NCBI GenBank assembly: GCA_040219575.1
Contig: JAVJSD010000051.1
Span: 44,867 to 108,866, forward strand
Direction of reading: 5' to 3'
Source of the DNA: JAVJSD01 sp040219575
GTDB lineage: Bacteria > Planctomycetota > Planctomycetia > Pirellulales > Pirellulaceae
Length of the DNA stretch: 64,000 nt
Numbering within the stretch: the first letter of the stretch is position 1; each line of letters opens with the position of its first letter. Shown piece after piece: positions 43,090 through 53,296 of the stretch. A program made the translations under genes and the position numbers. Under the pieces are notes generated by a model. That model was not told the DNA's origin. It made no database searches and saw only the letters and a list, made by a program, of their open reading frames with translations.

Positions 43090-44256
43090 CTATTCTGCTT
43101 CCCGTACGACGCGAAAACCGATGTAGCTGTAGGCGTCGTGCGCTTCGGCGTACGCGCGGATCGCGCTGCGGCAATTCAACGGGCTGACGTACCAGGAGCC
43201 GCCCCGCATCACGCGCCAGTCGCCGTGCTGATGACGGTCGGTCGGCGGGGGTCCCTGCGGGTCGACCAGCGGCCGCTCCTGTTTCTGGTAGCCCTTTTCG
43301 CGGCCGACGGTCTTGCCGAGCTGCGGATAGCGCAGTTCGTCGTAGCGGTCGTCGCACCATTCCCATACGTTGCCGTGCATGTCGTACAGCCCGAACTGGT
43401 TGGCGGCGAACCGGCCGACCGGCGACGTAAACACGTGGCCGTCTCCCTGGGAAGGCTCCAGGCCCACAATCCGCTGCCGAACGACGACCTCCGGAAACGC
43501 CGCGTAAAGCGCCGCGTCGGCCACGTTGCCATAGCGATAGACGTCGTCGGGAGAGTCGCCGCACGCGTAATACGTCTCCGTCCCCGCGCGGCAGACATAC
43601 TCCCACTCGGCCTCGGTGGGCAGGCGGTACGTCGCGCGCTCCTTCTCGGAGAGCCACTGGCAAAAGGCGACCGCGTCGTGCCAGCTCACACACGTCACGG
43701 GATGCTCGTCGGTCTGCGGGAAGCCGGGGGCGCTCCAGGTGCGGTCGGGCCGTTTGGGGAAGCGGTCGACTTCGCTTTTCGCCTCCATGTCGAGCGTGCG
43801 GGCGCCGCCGCTCTTTTCGGCGTCGGTGCGGTAGCCGGTCGCCTCGACGAAGGCGCGGAACTGTCCGACCGTCACCTCGTGGGCGCCGACTTGCAGCGCC
43901 CGACTGATCTTCACCCGCAGCGTGGGCTTTTCGTCGCCGGTATCCGGTTCGATGCTTTTGGGGTGGTGCGATTTGAGGTCGCGGTCGTCGTCGGTCCCCA
44001 TCGTGAATTCGCCGGCGGGAATCTCGACCAGCCTCATGCCGATGGAGTTGGCGACCGTCTTCGCCTCCTCGGCCGACACGTCCAACTGCGGCGAAACAAA
44101 CGCCACAAGGGCGACCAGGCCGACCAGGCCGACTCGTTTAACGGCAAGCCGCAGGCGTCGGCGGAACGTTGGCACGATGTTTCCGGCGAGTGGAGCGTCG
44201 TGCGCGCGCCGTCGCCTGCGGCTTGCCGTTAAACGAGTGACAAACAGCTTCATCAT
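43090..44256 (-). CDS. Formylglycine-generating-enzyme-fold (SUMF1) protein with a repeat-derived signal region
   Basis: This 388-residue protein has the FGE-sulfatase fold from ~residue 65: RLVEIPAGEFTMGTDDDRD, HPVTCVSWHDAVAFCQWLSE, YRLPTEAEWEYVCRAGTETY, MHGNVWEWCDDRYD and RVMRGGSWYVSPLNC. The catalytic Cys pair of true FGEs (GGSxLC...SYC) is not intact: GGSWYV replaces GGSxLC and only the second Cys remains. It is probably a non-modifying member. Residues 7-42 (TRLTASRRRRR...) come from a ~100-bp inverted-repeat element; GLVGLVALVAFVSP after it is the signal core. The ATG at 44256 shares its A with the stop of the DUF1552 gene (TGATG), supporting this start. Confidence 0.85.
   Translation of the reverse strand: MMKLFVTRLTASRRRRRAHDAPLAGNIVPTFRRRLRLAVKRVGLVGLVALVAFVSPQLDVSAEEAKTVANSIGMRLVEIPAGEFTMGTDDDRDLKSHHPKSIEPDTGDEKPTLRVKISRALQVGAHEVTVGQFRAFVEATGYRTDAEKSGGARTLDMEAKSEVDRFPKRPDRTWSAPGFPQTDEHPVTCVSWHDAVAFCQWLSEKERATYRLPTEAEWEYVCRAGTETYYACGDSPDDVYRYGNVADAALYAAFPEVVVRQRIVGLEPSQGDGHVFTSPVGRFAANQFGLYDMHGNVWEWCDDRYDELRYPQLGKTVGREKGYQKQERPLVDPQGPPPTDRHQHGDWRVMRGGSWYVSPLNCRSAIRAYAEAHDAYSYIGFRVVREAE
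44132..44239. repeat. Family-3 element: ~100-bp inverted repeat inside a CDS
   Basis: Arms ACTCGTTTAACGGCAAGCCG (44132 on) and CGGCTTGCCGTTAAACGAGT (to 44239) are perfect complements over 20 bases and extend to ~30 with few mismatches. The centre, GATGTTTCCGGCGAGTG, is shared with the second copy at 49079-49174. This copy is translated as residues 7-42 of the FGE-fold protein. Confidence 0.9.
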
Positions 44257-45572
44257 CACGCGAGCACCTGCTTGATGGTCCCGGGGCTGTCTTGGAATTC
44301 GCCTTGAACCGGCACGCCCATGCGATCGATCATCGTGTGCCACATGGCCGAGATCGGCGTCCGCTCCGGCAGGCGAAGGTGTCCCTGATGGGCGATTCCG
44401 AGCGCCTTGCCGCCCGACAGAACCGTCGGCAGGCGATCCTTGCTGTGTCCGATGCCCATACCGCTGGAGAAGCCGAGCATCACCGCGTCGAGCAGGCTGT
44501 GTTCTCCCTCGCGGATCGACTTCAGCCGGTTGAGGAAATAAGCCCAGTGGCCCATGTAGATGGTGTCGACCTTGGCCAGCTCCTCGAGGTTCTTGGGGTC
44601 GTTGCCGTGATGCGTCAGCGAGTGGTAGCCCTTGGAGACGCCGAACTCGGGATACACGCCGCCGGAAAGCTCCTTGCGCACGACATAGGAGACAACCCGC
44701 GTGGAATCGGTCTGAAACGCGAGCGCGATCAGGTCGTACATCAACTTGGCGTAGTTGTCGTAGCTGAAATCGCCGCTTCCCTCGGGGGTGATCGATTCGC
44801 TGTAGTCTCCGCGGCCCTTGGCGTCGGGCGTCGGCTTGGGGCGGTCGGCCCAGTCGATGCGGCGGGCGAGTTGCTGCTCCAGTTCGTGGACGCTGTTGAA
44901 GTACTGATCGAGTTGCTCACGATCGGCCTTGCCGAGTTTCCGCTCCATCCGTCGGGCGTCGTCGCGGACGATGTCCAGCACGCTCTGCCGGCGGCGGAAG
45001 TCGTCGTCGCGGCGGGCCGCCTCCTCTTTGGTGTCGGGCCGGAAGAGACGGTCGAAGAGCACCTTGGGGTCGTTCTCGGCGGGAATCGGCACGCCTTGCT
45101 CGTTCCACGAGATGGTGGCCAGCGCCTGGCTGCCGTAATTCGTGCCGCGATCGACCGACAGCACCAACGACGGATACCGCGTCGCCCCGCCGATCTGCCG
45201 GGCGGCGATTTGATCGGGCGAAAGCGACTGCTTGGCGCCTTTGACGATGCTGGTCGAAAACGGATAGGCGCCGTCGTGTCCACCGCCGTGCTCGAGCCAG
45301 GTTCCCGAGAGCACGGTGAAGTCGCCGCGAAGCGGTTCGAGCGGTTTGAGGATGCGGGACATCGTGAAGTCCGGGCCGTCGTCGTCCGGCTCGAATTGCC
45401 GCATGTTCATCCCGGTGCCGAAGTAGAACATGCCCATGCGGGGAACGATTTCCGGCGACGCCGCGGACAGGGCGGTCGAGGGAAGCATCGCCTCGAGATA
45501 CGGCAGCGCGACCAGCGCGCCGGCCCCTCGCAGCAACGTGCGGCGCGACAGACGGAATGGGCGTTTCGACAT
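44256..45572 (-). CDS. DUF1552 protein, Tat-exported
   Basis: This 438-residue DUF1552 family protein is the usual partner of DUF1592 cytochrome-domain proteins. A twin-arginine signal, LSRRTLLRGAGALVALPYLE, spans residues 8-27. Recognisable stretches are MGMFYFGTGMNMRQFEPDDD, TVLSGTWLEHGGGHDGAYPF, YPSLVLSVDRGTNYGSQALA, and VSKGYHSLTHHGNDP near residue 325. It is co-directional with the DUF1592 gene 206 bases upstream and overlaps the FGE-fold gene downstream. The ATG at 45572 places the Tat motif eight residues in; upstream frame is repeat sequence. Biochemical role unknown. Confidence 0.9.
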   Translation of the reverse strand: MSKRPFRLSRRTLLRGAGALVALPYLEAMLPSTALSAASPEIVPRMGMFYFGTGMNMRQFEPDDDGPDFTMSRILKPLEPLRGDFTVLSGTWLEHGGGHDGAYPFSTSIVKGAKQSLSPDQIAARQIGGATRYPSLVLSVDRGTNYGSQALATISWNEQGVPIPAENDPKVLFDRLFRPDTKEEAARRDDDFRRRQSVLDIVRDDARRMERKLGKADREQLDQYFNSVHELEQQLARRIDWADRPKPTPDAKGRGDYSESITPEGSGDFSYDNYAKLMYDLIALAFQTDSTRVVSYVVRKELSGGVYPEFGVSKGYHSLTHHGNDPKNLEELAKVDTIYMGHWAYFLNRLKSIREGEHSLLDAVMLGFSSGMGIGHSKDRLPTVLSGGKALGIAHQGHLRLPERTPISAMWHTMIDRMGVPVQGEFQDSPGTIKQVLA

Positions 45573-45616
45573 GTTGGTTCTCGCTGGGATTGGGCGGTGT
45601 TTTCCGAAGTCAGGCG

Positions 45617-45749
45617 TCCGCAGATTTGCGCCGATGGCCGCAGATTGAGAGTAAGCGATGGAGTTCCTGAATCGGGACATCAACGCATGACTTCCTCTTA
45701 TGACGACATCGTTTCAACATCTGCGTTCATCGGCGAAAATCTGCGGACG
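45617..45749. repeat. Inverted repeat GTCCGCAGATTTNCGCCGAT
   Basis: Left arm 45617-45647 and right arm 45719-45749 match in about 26 of 31 bases as reverse complements. It occupies the gap between the DUF1592 and DUF1552 genes. Confidence 0.85.
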
Positions 45750-45778
45750 ACCTTTGTTCGTCGTTGGTTGGGAATGGG

Positions 45779-48400
45779 CTATTTCGTCACAAACGCTCGA
45801 CTGGTGACGACGCCTTTGAGCAACTCGCGAAGTTGGTAGTCCTTCGATTGCAGCCTGGCGGCGAGGGAGTCGACGGTCGGCCGGTCGGCGGCTTCCAAGG
45901 GGCGGCCGAGGGCGTAGACCAGCAGCTTTTCGGATAGCGCCTGGCAGAAGCGATCCCGCCGCTCGCCGAGGGCGGCCTTGAACTGTTGCAGGTTGGCGAA
46001 TTCCCTACCGTCGGGCAAGCGGCCGCTGGCGTCGATCTCGGGACGGTCGCTGCCGCGGAAGTCCTCGCCATCCTGCCGCTCGCGCCAGGCGCCCATCACA
46101 TTGAAGTTCTCCAGCGCCAAGCCATAAGGATCGATCGTGCGATGGCAGGCCGCGCAGCTCGGAATCTGCTGGTGTTGAATCAACCGGTCGCGGACCGTCA
46201 GGTTCTCGCCCTTGATGTTCGGTTCGATCTCGCCCACGTTGGGCGGCGGCGGGTCGGGCGGATCATTGAACAACACCTCGCGAATGTACACGCCTCGGCT
46301 GACCGGCTTGGTTCGCGTGCCGTCGCTGCCGTACATCGCCACGCCGGCGTGTCCCAGCAAACCGCCGCGGTGCGAGTCGGCCGGCAGTTTCACACGCCGC
46401 ATCGCCTCTCCCTCGACGCCTTCGATGCCGTAAAACTCGGCCAGCCGCTGGTTGACCATCGTCCAGTCGGAGTCGAGGAAGCTGAGCACGCTTTCGTCGC
46501 GATGCAGCACCTCGCGGAAAAACGCCAGCGTCTCTTCGACCATGGCGTCGCCCAGTTCGTCGTCGAAATCGGGATACAGCTTCTCGTCGGGGCGGAACGT
46601 GCGGAACTCGTCGGTCCGCAACCATTGCGCCGCGAAGCCGCGAACCAGGGCCTCGGCCTTCTCGTCCGCCAGCATCCGATCGACTTCCGCTTCGAGCGTC
46701 TTGACGTCACGCAGCTTGCCGTCGCGGGCCAGGCTGAACAGATGCGCGTCGGGCATGCTCGACCACAGAAAATAGCTCAGACGCGAAGCGATCTCGAAGT
46801 CGTTCAGCACCCGGACGTCGCTGCCGCTGGGCTCGTAGAGATAGAGGAAGCTTGGCGAGGTGAGCACCGCCGCCACGCCCGTCCGAATCGCCTGGCGGAA
46901 CGTCGCCCCGTGCTCCTGTTCGTCTCGGACGAGTCCCACGATCGGCTCGATCTCTTCCGGCGCGACCGGCCGGCGAAACGCCCGCGGCATGAAACGCGTA
47001 AAGATCTCCCGCGCGTACTCGAGCGACTCTTCCGCATCCTCGCCTTTGAACAACAGCATCGCATGGCTCTTCGGCGGCCACTGGTCGTAGAGCGGGCCTT
47101 CCACTTCGATCCAGTCGAGATACAGCTTCGGGAGCGTGCTGGTGTCGGCGGTGTCGGGGTTGGGACGACTGCGTGACAGCCCCTCCGCCTTGAGACGGGC
47201 GGTCAGCCGCAGCACTTCGGCGAAGTCCTTGGCGGCGCCCGCGTCGCGGATGGCTTTGTCGATGTCGCCGGCGGCGCGGTTGTAGTTGTAGAACCCGGTG
47301 CCGTTGACGATGCGGACGCTCCACTCGCCCCCCTTGTCGTCGCGGGGGATCAGCACCTCGTAAACTTGTGGATCGTCGGGCGAGGCCGTCACCGCCAATT
47401 CCATGATCAATTCCTGATCGGCGCTGGGATGGCTTTGCGTAACCCGCATGATGACCGGCTGGCCGCGCTTGCCGGGGTCGGCCGCCGCCCGCACTCGCAC
47501 CCGGTACAGCCCTTTGGTTGGAATCGATTTGTTCGTGCCGGGATACTTCATCACGCCGAAGCTGCGAGTGCCGCCTTCCATCAGCACCACATCGTTTTCG
47601 CGGCAGGTGAAGCCGGGATGCGCGCAAAGATAACGGATGGCGCCGTTGCGGGCGGTGTCTTCCAACTCGTACCGAATCTTCTCGGTGGGAAACTCCGGCG
47701 GGCCGTCGACGATCGCCCGATCGGCGATCAGCCGCGCGGCGTCGAAGTATTTGTCGAGCAGCGAAGGATCGAGCATCAGGGCCGTGCTGACCTTGTCGAA
47801 GCCTTCGGCGGTTCCGTCGGGCGGCAGCAGGGCGAGCGGACCTTCGCCCGGCAGAAACTCCATGTTCAGCAGGTCGCGAACCGTGTTGGCGTACTCCACG
47901 CGGTTCATCCGCCGCAACAGCACACGGCCGCCGCGCGCCAGCATCCGACGCTGGGCGTGCCGCAGTTCGCCGGCGATCCACGAGGTGGTTCGCCGCACCG
48001 CTTCGACCTCCGGCTTGGGCTCGTCTGCGGGCGGCATCTCGCCCAGGTTGAGTCGGTCCATCACCTCGACCCACTGGCTGGCGGCGCCCGGCGATGTGAA
48101 GTCGACCACCAGCGTATCGAGCCGCAGTTCGCCTTCCTGCGCGTCGGGGCCGTGGCATTTGAAGCAGAACTGCCTGAGCAGCGGCACGACGTGCGTCTTG
48201 TGCGACGCGGCGTCCGCCAGGTTCGGCGCGTCGGAATCCGCGGCGGAAGCGAAGGTGCAGACCATGGTGCAAATCAAACCGACGCCGAGCATCCACCGAC
48301 TTGACGGCGGAACTCGCCAGGGTTCCGCAGTGCGCGCGATGGCGGCCGTCGGACGACTTCCGCGAGGATTACTGCAACACGAGCTGACTGTGTGCGCCAT
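45779..48400 (-). CDS. DUF1592-type planctomycete cytochrome protein (PSCyt1, PSD3/4/5, PSCyt3, PSD2)
   Basis: This 873-residue protein has a late signal helix (MLGVGLICTMVCTFASAADS) and a PSCyt1 domain with CFKCH at residues 79-83 and EGELRLDTL. Then come segments characteristic of PSD3/DUF1587 (LLRRMNRVEYANTVRDLL), PSD5/DUF1595 and PSD4/DUF1592 (RAFRRPVAPEEIEPIVGL, SSPSFLYLYEP-like, EIASRLSYFLWSSMPD), PSCyt3 with SCAACHRTIDPYGLALENFN near residue 750, and PSD2/DUF1585 (CQALSEKLLVYALGRPLEAA) at the end. Two CxxCH motifs suggest two haems. An exported location is likely. The ATG at 48400 is preferred; the 50 residues upstream in frame come from a 15-bp minisatellite. DUF1552 is the expected partner and follows. 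Confidence 0.9.
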   Translation of the reverse strand: MAHTVSSCCSNPRGSRPTAAIARTAEPWRVPPSSRWMLGVGLICTMVCTFASAADSDAPNLADAASHKTHVVPLLRQFCFKCHGPDAQEGELRLDTLVVDFTSPGAASQWVEVMDRLNLGEMPPADEPKPEVEAVRRTTSWIAGELRHAQRRMLARGGRVLLRRMNRVEYANTVRDLLNMEFLPGEGPLALLPPDGTAEGFDKVSTALMLDPSLLDKYFDAARLIADRAIVDGPPEFPTEKIRYELEDTARNGAIRYLCAHPGFTCRENDVVLMEGGTRSFGVMKYPGTNKSIPTKGLYRVRVRAAADPGKRGQPVIMRVTQSHPSADQELIMELAVTASPDDPQVYEVLIPRDDKGGEWSVRIVNGTGFYNYNRAAGDIDKAIRDAGAAKDFAEVLRLTARLKAEGLSRSRPNPDTADTSTLPKLYLDWIEVEGPLYDQWPPKSHAMLLFKGEDAEESLEYAREIFTRFMPRAFRRPVAPEEIEPIVGLVRDEQEHGATFRQAIRTGVAAVLTSPSFLYLYEPSGSDVRVLNDFEIASRLSYFLWSSMPDAHLFSLARDGKLRDVKTLEAEVDRMLADEKAEALVRGFAAQWLRTDEFRTFRPDEKLYPDFDDELGDAMVEETLAFFREVLHRDESVLSFLDSDWTMVNQRLAEFYGIEGVEGEAMRRVKLPADSHRGGLLGHAGVAMYGSDGTRTKPVSRGVYIREVLFNDPPDPPPPNVGEIEPNIKGENLTVRDRLIQHQQIPSCAACHRTIDPYGLALENFNVMGAWRERQDGEDFRGSDRPEIDASGRLPDGREFANLQQFKAALGERRDRFCQALSEKLLVYALGRPLEAADRPTVDSLAARLQSKDYQLRELLKGVVTSRAFVTK

Positions 48401-48465
48401 TTTGCAGTCTTCTGAGTGAACGATTGAGGGGCGAACCGTGGGTGGCGGAGGACCGACGCCGGCGG

Positions 48466-48555
48466 TCGACTCCATCGGAATCGACTTCATCGTAGGCGAC
48501 GCCATCGGAATCGACGCCATCGTAGTCGACTCCGTCATCATCGGGTCCATCGTAA
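48466..48555. repeat. 15-bp tandem repeat, six units
   Basis: Units such as TCGACTCCATCGGAA, TCGACTTCATCGTAG and TCGACGCCATCGTAG start at 48466, 48481, 48496, 48511, 48526 and 48541. The array lies between aroH and the DUF1592 gene. Its consensus TCGAYTCCATCGG is shared with the array at 60276-60320. Confidence 0.9.
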
Positions 48556-48580
48556 TTGGGAGCGATCCCAGCAGGAAGGA

Positions 48581-49009
48581 TCAGCGGCGGAAGGCGGCCA
48601 TCTGGTCGCTGATCCACTCTTCCAATTCCTGCAGATCGACCGGCGGCAACTGGCACAAGTCGGGCCGCAACCGCACGGCTTCCTTCGTATAGACGTGCGT
48701 GATCTCCTGCTGCGACTTTGCGGTGTTCCAGTTCACCAGCACGCGGACGCACTTCTTCAGCGAACCCGGCACGTCGATTTCGTAGCTGCACAACAGCGGC
48801 ACGTCGAGCCAGCCAAGTTGCCGCGCGGCCAAAGCGGGGAACTCCGCGTTCAGGTCGCGCGTGACGGTGAAGATGGCGCTGGCCACGTCCTGCGACTGCA
48901 TGTCGTTCAGGCGGATCATCAGCGCGAGCATCTGCCGCGTGGCCGTGAGGATGTCGTCGTGCGTGTTGGCGTCGACCGTGGTCGCGCCGCGCACGCCGCG
49001 GGTAGTCAT
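48581..49009 (-). CDS. aroH: Chorismate mutase, AroH type
   Basis: This 142-residue cytoplasmic enzyme converts chorismate to prephenate in phenylalanine and tyrosine synthesis. It matches the trimeric AroH class of Bacillus: MTTRGVRGATTVDANTHDDI at the N-terminus (Arg4 and Arg7 active-site region), AIFTVTRDLNAEFPALAARQ, VPLLCSYEIDVPGSLKKCVR (Glu, Cys and Arg of the active site), and HVYTKEAVRLRPDL at the end. The ~20-residue tail EELEEWISDQMAAFRR is longer than in Bacillus. The ATG at 49009 follows GGGGAG at a good distance. Monocistronic; not next to other aromatic-pathway genes. Confidence 0.93.
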   Translation of the reverse strand: MTTRGVRGATTVDANTHDDILTATRQMLALMIRLNDMQSQDVASAIFTVTRDLNAEFPALAARQLGWLDVPLLCSYEIDVPGSLKKCVRVLVNWNTAKSQQEITHVYTKEAVRLRPDLCQLPPVDLQELEEWISDQMAAFRR

Positions 49010-49078
49010 GCTGCATCTCCCCAAGAAATCCGTCTTATTGAAGCCTGCAATTTCAATGTCAAGCATCCCTTGCGATCG

Positions 49079-49174
49079 ACTCGTTTAACGGCGAGCCGAA
49101 GGCGTCGGCGGATCGGTGCAGCAACGTTTCCAGCTAGTGTGGGGTCGTGCGCACGCCGTCGCCTTGCCGTTAAA
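49079..49174. repeat. Family-3 element, second copy
   Basis: ACTCGTTTAACGGCGAGCCG at the left and GCCTTGCCGTTAAACA at the right form the arms. The centre GCAACGTTTCCAGCTAGTG corresponds to that of the copy in the FGE-fold gene. It lies in the 397-base gap 49010-49406 between aroH and the cyclophilin gene; the rest of that gap shows no gene, and GGCCGCC-rich bases around 49260-49345 show no clear hairpin plus T-tract. Confidence 0.85.
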
Positions 49175-49406
49175 CAACATTCCTCGCTACCTCGTCGGCA
49201 CTGACGATGCAGGCCTCAATAAACCGCAGTGAAACAGCATAACGCGCTGCTCCCGCAAACGATAGGACCGGCCGCCGCCGCGCGGGCTGCAACGCCCGCC
49301 TGGCCCCGGTGGCCGCATCTCGCCGCCGGCGGTAGAATGCGGCCGCAACAACCCGATCGCCAAATCACCTCCCCCAACCGAACACGACAGAAACACGAGG
49401 AAGCCG

Positions 49407-49838
49407 ATGAAGGTCGCCACCATTGAAACCAACCGAGGCGCCATCCGAATCGAACTGCACGACGACAAGGCGCCCAAGACCGTTGCCAATTTCGAGAAGC
49501 TGGCCGGCGAGGGATTCTACGACGGCCTGAAATTCCATCGCGTGATCGACGACTTCATGGTGCAGACCGGCTGTCCCAAGGGAACCGGCACGGGGGATCC
49601 CGGCTACAAGTTCGCGGACGAATTCCACCCCGACCTGAAGCACGACGGCCCCGGCGTGTTGTCGATGGCCAACTCCGGCCCCAACACCAACGGCTCGCAG
49701 TTCTTCATCACGCACGTGAAGACCGACTGGCTCGACGGCAAGCACTCGGTGTTCGGTCACGTGCTCGAAGGCCAGGACGTCGTCGACGCCATCAAGCAGG
49801 GCGACGTGATGGAGAAGGTGACCGTCAGCGACGAGTAA
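49407..49838 (+). CDS. Cyclophilin-type peptidyl-prolyl cis-trans isomerase
   Basis: This 143-residue single-domain cyclophilin has no signal peptide, so it is cytoplasmic. It has the catalytic segments FYDGLKFHRVIDDFMVQTGC (active Arg in FHRV, Phe and Met), PGVLSMANSGPNTNGSQFFI (the Gln and Phe of SQFF) and WLDGKHSVFGHVLEG. It speeds proline isomerisation during folding. GAGGAAG precedes the ATG at a normal distance. The gene is followed by a palindromic repeat. Confidence 0.96.
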   Translation: MKVATIETNRGAIRIELHDDKAPKTVANFEKLAGEGFYDGLKFHRVIDDFMVQTGCPKGTGTGDPGYKFADEFHPDLKHDGPGVLSMANSGPNTNGSQFFITHVKTDWLDGKHSVFGHVLEGQDVVDAIKQGDVMEKVTVSDE

Positions 49839-49860
49839 CGTTCGCAGGCGACCGGCGGCC

Positions 49861-49943
49861 CAAGCCGACGGCTCCGCCGTCGCGTGCATCGACTCCACTA
49901 ATCATTTCACCCGGCGAGCAACGACGGCGAAGCCGTCGGCTTG
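49861..49943. repeat. CAAGCCGACGGCTCCGCCGTCG inverted pair
   Basis: CAAGCCGACGGCTCCGCCGTCG at 49861-49882 is mirrored by CGACGGCGAAGCCGTCGGCT at 49922-49943. The same 22-mer recurs at 63760-63781. Between the arms lies only noncoding sequence. This could act as a strong hairpin after the cyclophilin gene. Confidence 0.85.
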
Positions 49944-50000
49944 GGGGCGATGGATTGCGGGGCGATGGTTTGCGGGGCGATGGTTTGCGGGGCGGTTTTG
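49944..50000. repeat. 15-bp tandem repeat, about 3.5 units
   Basis: GGGGCGATGGATTGC, then GGGGCGATGGTTTGC twice and a partial unit, starting at 49944, 49959, 49974 and 49989, in the leader of the solitary DUF1501 gene. Confidence 0.9.
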
Positions 50001-50096
50001 CATTGATGGGAAGGGATCGGCTACAATAGATCCCGACTCGCCGGTTCCCCGTCGGCGAGCGATCCCGCCTGCAATCCCACCTTGGCATGCACGCCC

Positions 50097-51563
<1,467 letters not shown>

Positions 51564-51599
51564 CGCCGCGCAGTCGAACCGCGGCGATTCGGCTTCCCA

Positions 51600-51671
51600 T
51601 CGAAGCACGAAGCGCAAGCAAGTGAGTCGCTCCGTAAGTTACTTACTCGCTTGCGCGTCGTGCTCAATAGG
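51600..51671. repeat. Family-2 inverted repeat
   Basis: GAAGCACGAAGCGCAAGCAA and ACTCGCTTGCGCGTCGTGCT form the arms around a GTAAGTTACTTAC palindromic centre. It lies just after the DUF1501 gene and matches the element at 1461. Confidence 0.85.
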
Positions 51672-51694
51672 CGGAACCAAATGAAGAACAAGGC

Positions 51695-51775
51695 GAACCG
51701 CTGATGAACGCTGATCGGACGCTAATGGACTTGAATCCACTCAATTAGCGTTTCATCAGCGTTCATCAGCGGTTC
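51695..51775. repeat. Long inverted repeat GAACCGCTGATGAACGCTGA
   Basis: Left arm 51695-51726 and right arm 51744-51775 pair over 32 bases with a few mismatches around a 17-base loop. Between the convergent DUF1501 and LRR genes it could serve as a bidirectional transcription barrier, but there is no T-tract. Confidence 0.85.
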
Positions 51776-51865
51776 CACGGCCTTCATGTATCTCGAATCT
51801 CGCGAGAAGCAGGCGCTCACACTTGGCGGTTGTTGAATGGAGAATCCCGGACGCCGCCCGCTCTG

Positions 51866-53296
51866 TCAAAACCCGCCGATTCGACAGTCGGGCAGCGACT
51901 TCCGTATTTCCTCGACGCCCCTCTTCGTGGCGTTCGAGTCCGCCAGATCGATGTACTTCAGGCTCTTGAACCGTTTCAACTCCGGCAGCCCGGCGTCGGA
52001 AATGAGCGTGTCCTCCATCGACAGGCCGCGGAGGTTGGGGAGCGCCGCAAGCAGTTTCAGCCCTGCGTTGGTGACCGGCGTCTCATCCAGACTCAGCCAC
52101 GTGAGCGTCTCGAGTTTCGCGACCGCCCGAAGGCCCTCCTCGGTCAGCCCGTTGTGATCGAGAACCAGTTCTTCGAGCTTCCTGTTCTTCCAACCCATAA
52201 AACCGGTTCCCGTGATCCCCGTGCGTTGGAGTTTCAACGAGGTGAGATTCTCCAGCGACGACAGTTCGCCGACGCCGGCGTCGGTGACGCCCACCTTGCC
52301 GAGTTCCAACTCCGTGAGCCTGTGGAGCCTGCCGACATGCTTGAGTCCCGCGTCGGTGACGCCTGTCTCCGATAGGTTGAGTGTTTTGAGATTGACGAGG
52401 CGAGCCAGATGCTTCAGCCCCTTGTCGGTGACCTTTGACTCCTGCAGATCGAGTGATTGGAGATTGGTGACGTACATCAGGCGCCGCAGTCCCTCGTCGG
52501 CGATGTTCGTTCGTCTCAGGCGGAGGCTGGTAAGCGCGGGAAGATTCTCCAGTTCACGAAGCCCGGCGTCGGTCACATCGGTTTGGCTCAGGCTGAGATG
52601 CGTGAGCTTTTCGTGTCTCCCCAGGGCCTGCAGTCCGTCGTCGGTGAGCGGCGTTCCGTACAAGCCAAGGTCTTCAAGCTCCTGCAGGAGCGAGAGGTCG
52701 GCGAGTCCGGCGCCGGTCACCTTCGTATATTCCAGGTCGAGCATCCTGAGCGACGTCAATCCGCCGAGGTTCCGCAGTCCGGCGTCGGAGATGTCGTTGA
52801 TCCCCAGCCACAGAGATTTCAGATTCTTGAAACCTTGCAGATACGCCAGGCCCGCGTCCGTGATCTCGGTATCCGTAAGCTTGAGCGACTCCAGGTTGTC
52901 GAGCGACTTCAGATGCTCCAGCCCCGGCCCGGTCACGGGCGTGTTGAACAGATTCAGAGATTTGAGGTTCTTCAGCCGCCCCAATTGAACCAGTCCGGCG
53001 TCTGTCACGGGACTGGCCGCCAGGGAGATGCCAAAGGGAAACGGCAAGTCCGGCAACTCCTTCAACTGGTCGTCGCCCGTGCGGGCGGGGAAAGAGAACA
53101 GGTGCAAGTCCTTCAGCGCGGAGTAGCTGTACTTGGCGCCGAATCGGGCGTAGGCCTCCTTGGCGACCGCGATCTCCACCGGCGTGGGACCCGGCGCCTC
53201 GGGCAGAAACTCCGCCTGGGCCGACGTGCGCAAGAGCAGCACCAAGGAAGCCGCCAGGACGATGGACGAGGCGAGCGTTGTGATTCGCTTCATCAT
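51866..53296 (-). CDS. Secreted leucine-rich-repeat protein, planctomycete type
   Basis: This 476-residue protein has a signal peptide (SIVLAASLVLLLRTSAQAEF). After a ~60-residue N-terminal cap it has about 15 leucine-rich repeats of ~24 residues with the pattern TDAGLxxLxxLxNLxxLxLxxTxV (e.g. ITDAGLAYLQGFKNLKSLWL, VTDKGLKHLARLVNLKTLNL). They form a curved solenoid used for protein binding. The C-terminus reads KRGVEEIRKSLPDCRIGGF, a common ending for such proteins. The ATG at 53296 is preceded by GGGGA. Partner unknown. The 344-base gap upstream (53297-53640) contains nothing I recognise. Confidence 0.9.
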   Translation of the reverse strand: MMKRITTLASSIVLAASLVLLLRTSAQAEFLPEAPGPTPVEIAVAKEAYARFGAKYSYSALKDLHLFSFPARTGDDQLKELPDLPFPFGISLAASPVTDAGLVQLGRLKNLKSLNLFNTPVTGPGLEHLKSLDNLESLKLTDTEITDAGLAYLQGFKNLKSLWLGINDISDAGLRNLGGLTSLRMLDLEYTKVTGAGLADLSLLQELEDLGLYGTPLTDDGLQALGRHEKLTHLSLSQTDVTDAGLRELENLPALTSLRLRRTNIADEGLRRLMYVTNLQSLDLQESKVTDKGLKHLARLVNLKTLNLSETGVTDAGLKHVGRLHRLTELELGKVGVTDAGVGELSSLENLTSLKLQRTGITGTGFMGWKNRKLEELVLDHNGLTEEGLRAVAKLETLTWLSLDETPVTNAGLKLLAALPNLRGLSMEDTLISDAGLPELKRFKSLKYIDLADSNATKRGVEEIRKSLPDCRIGGF

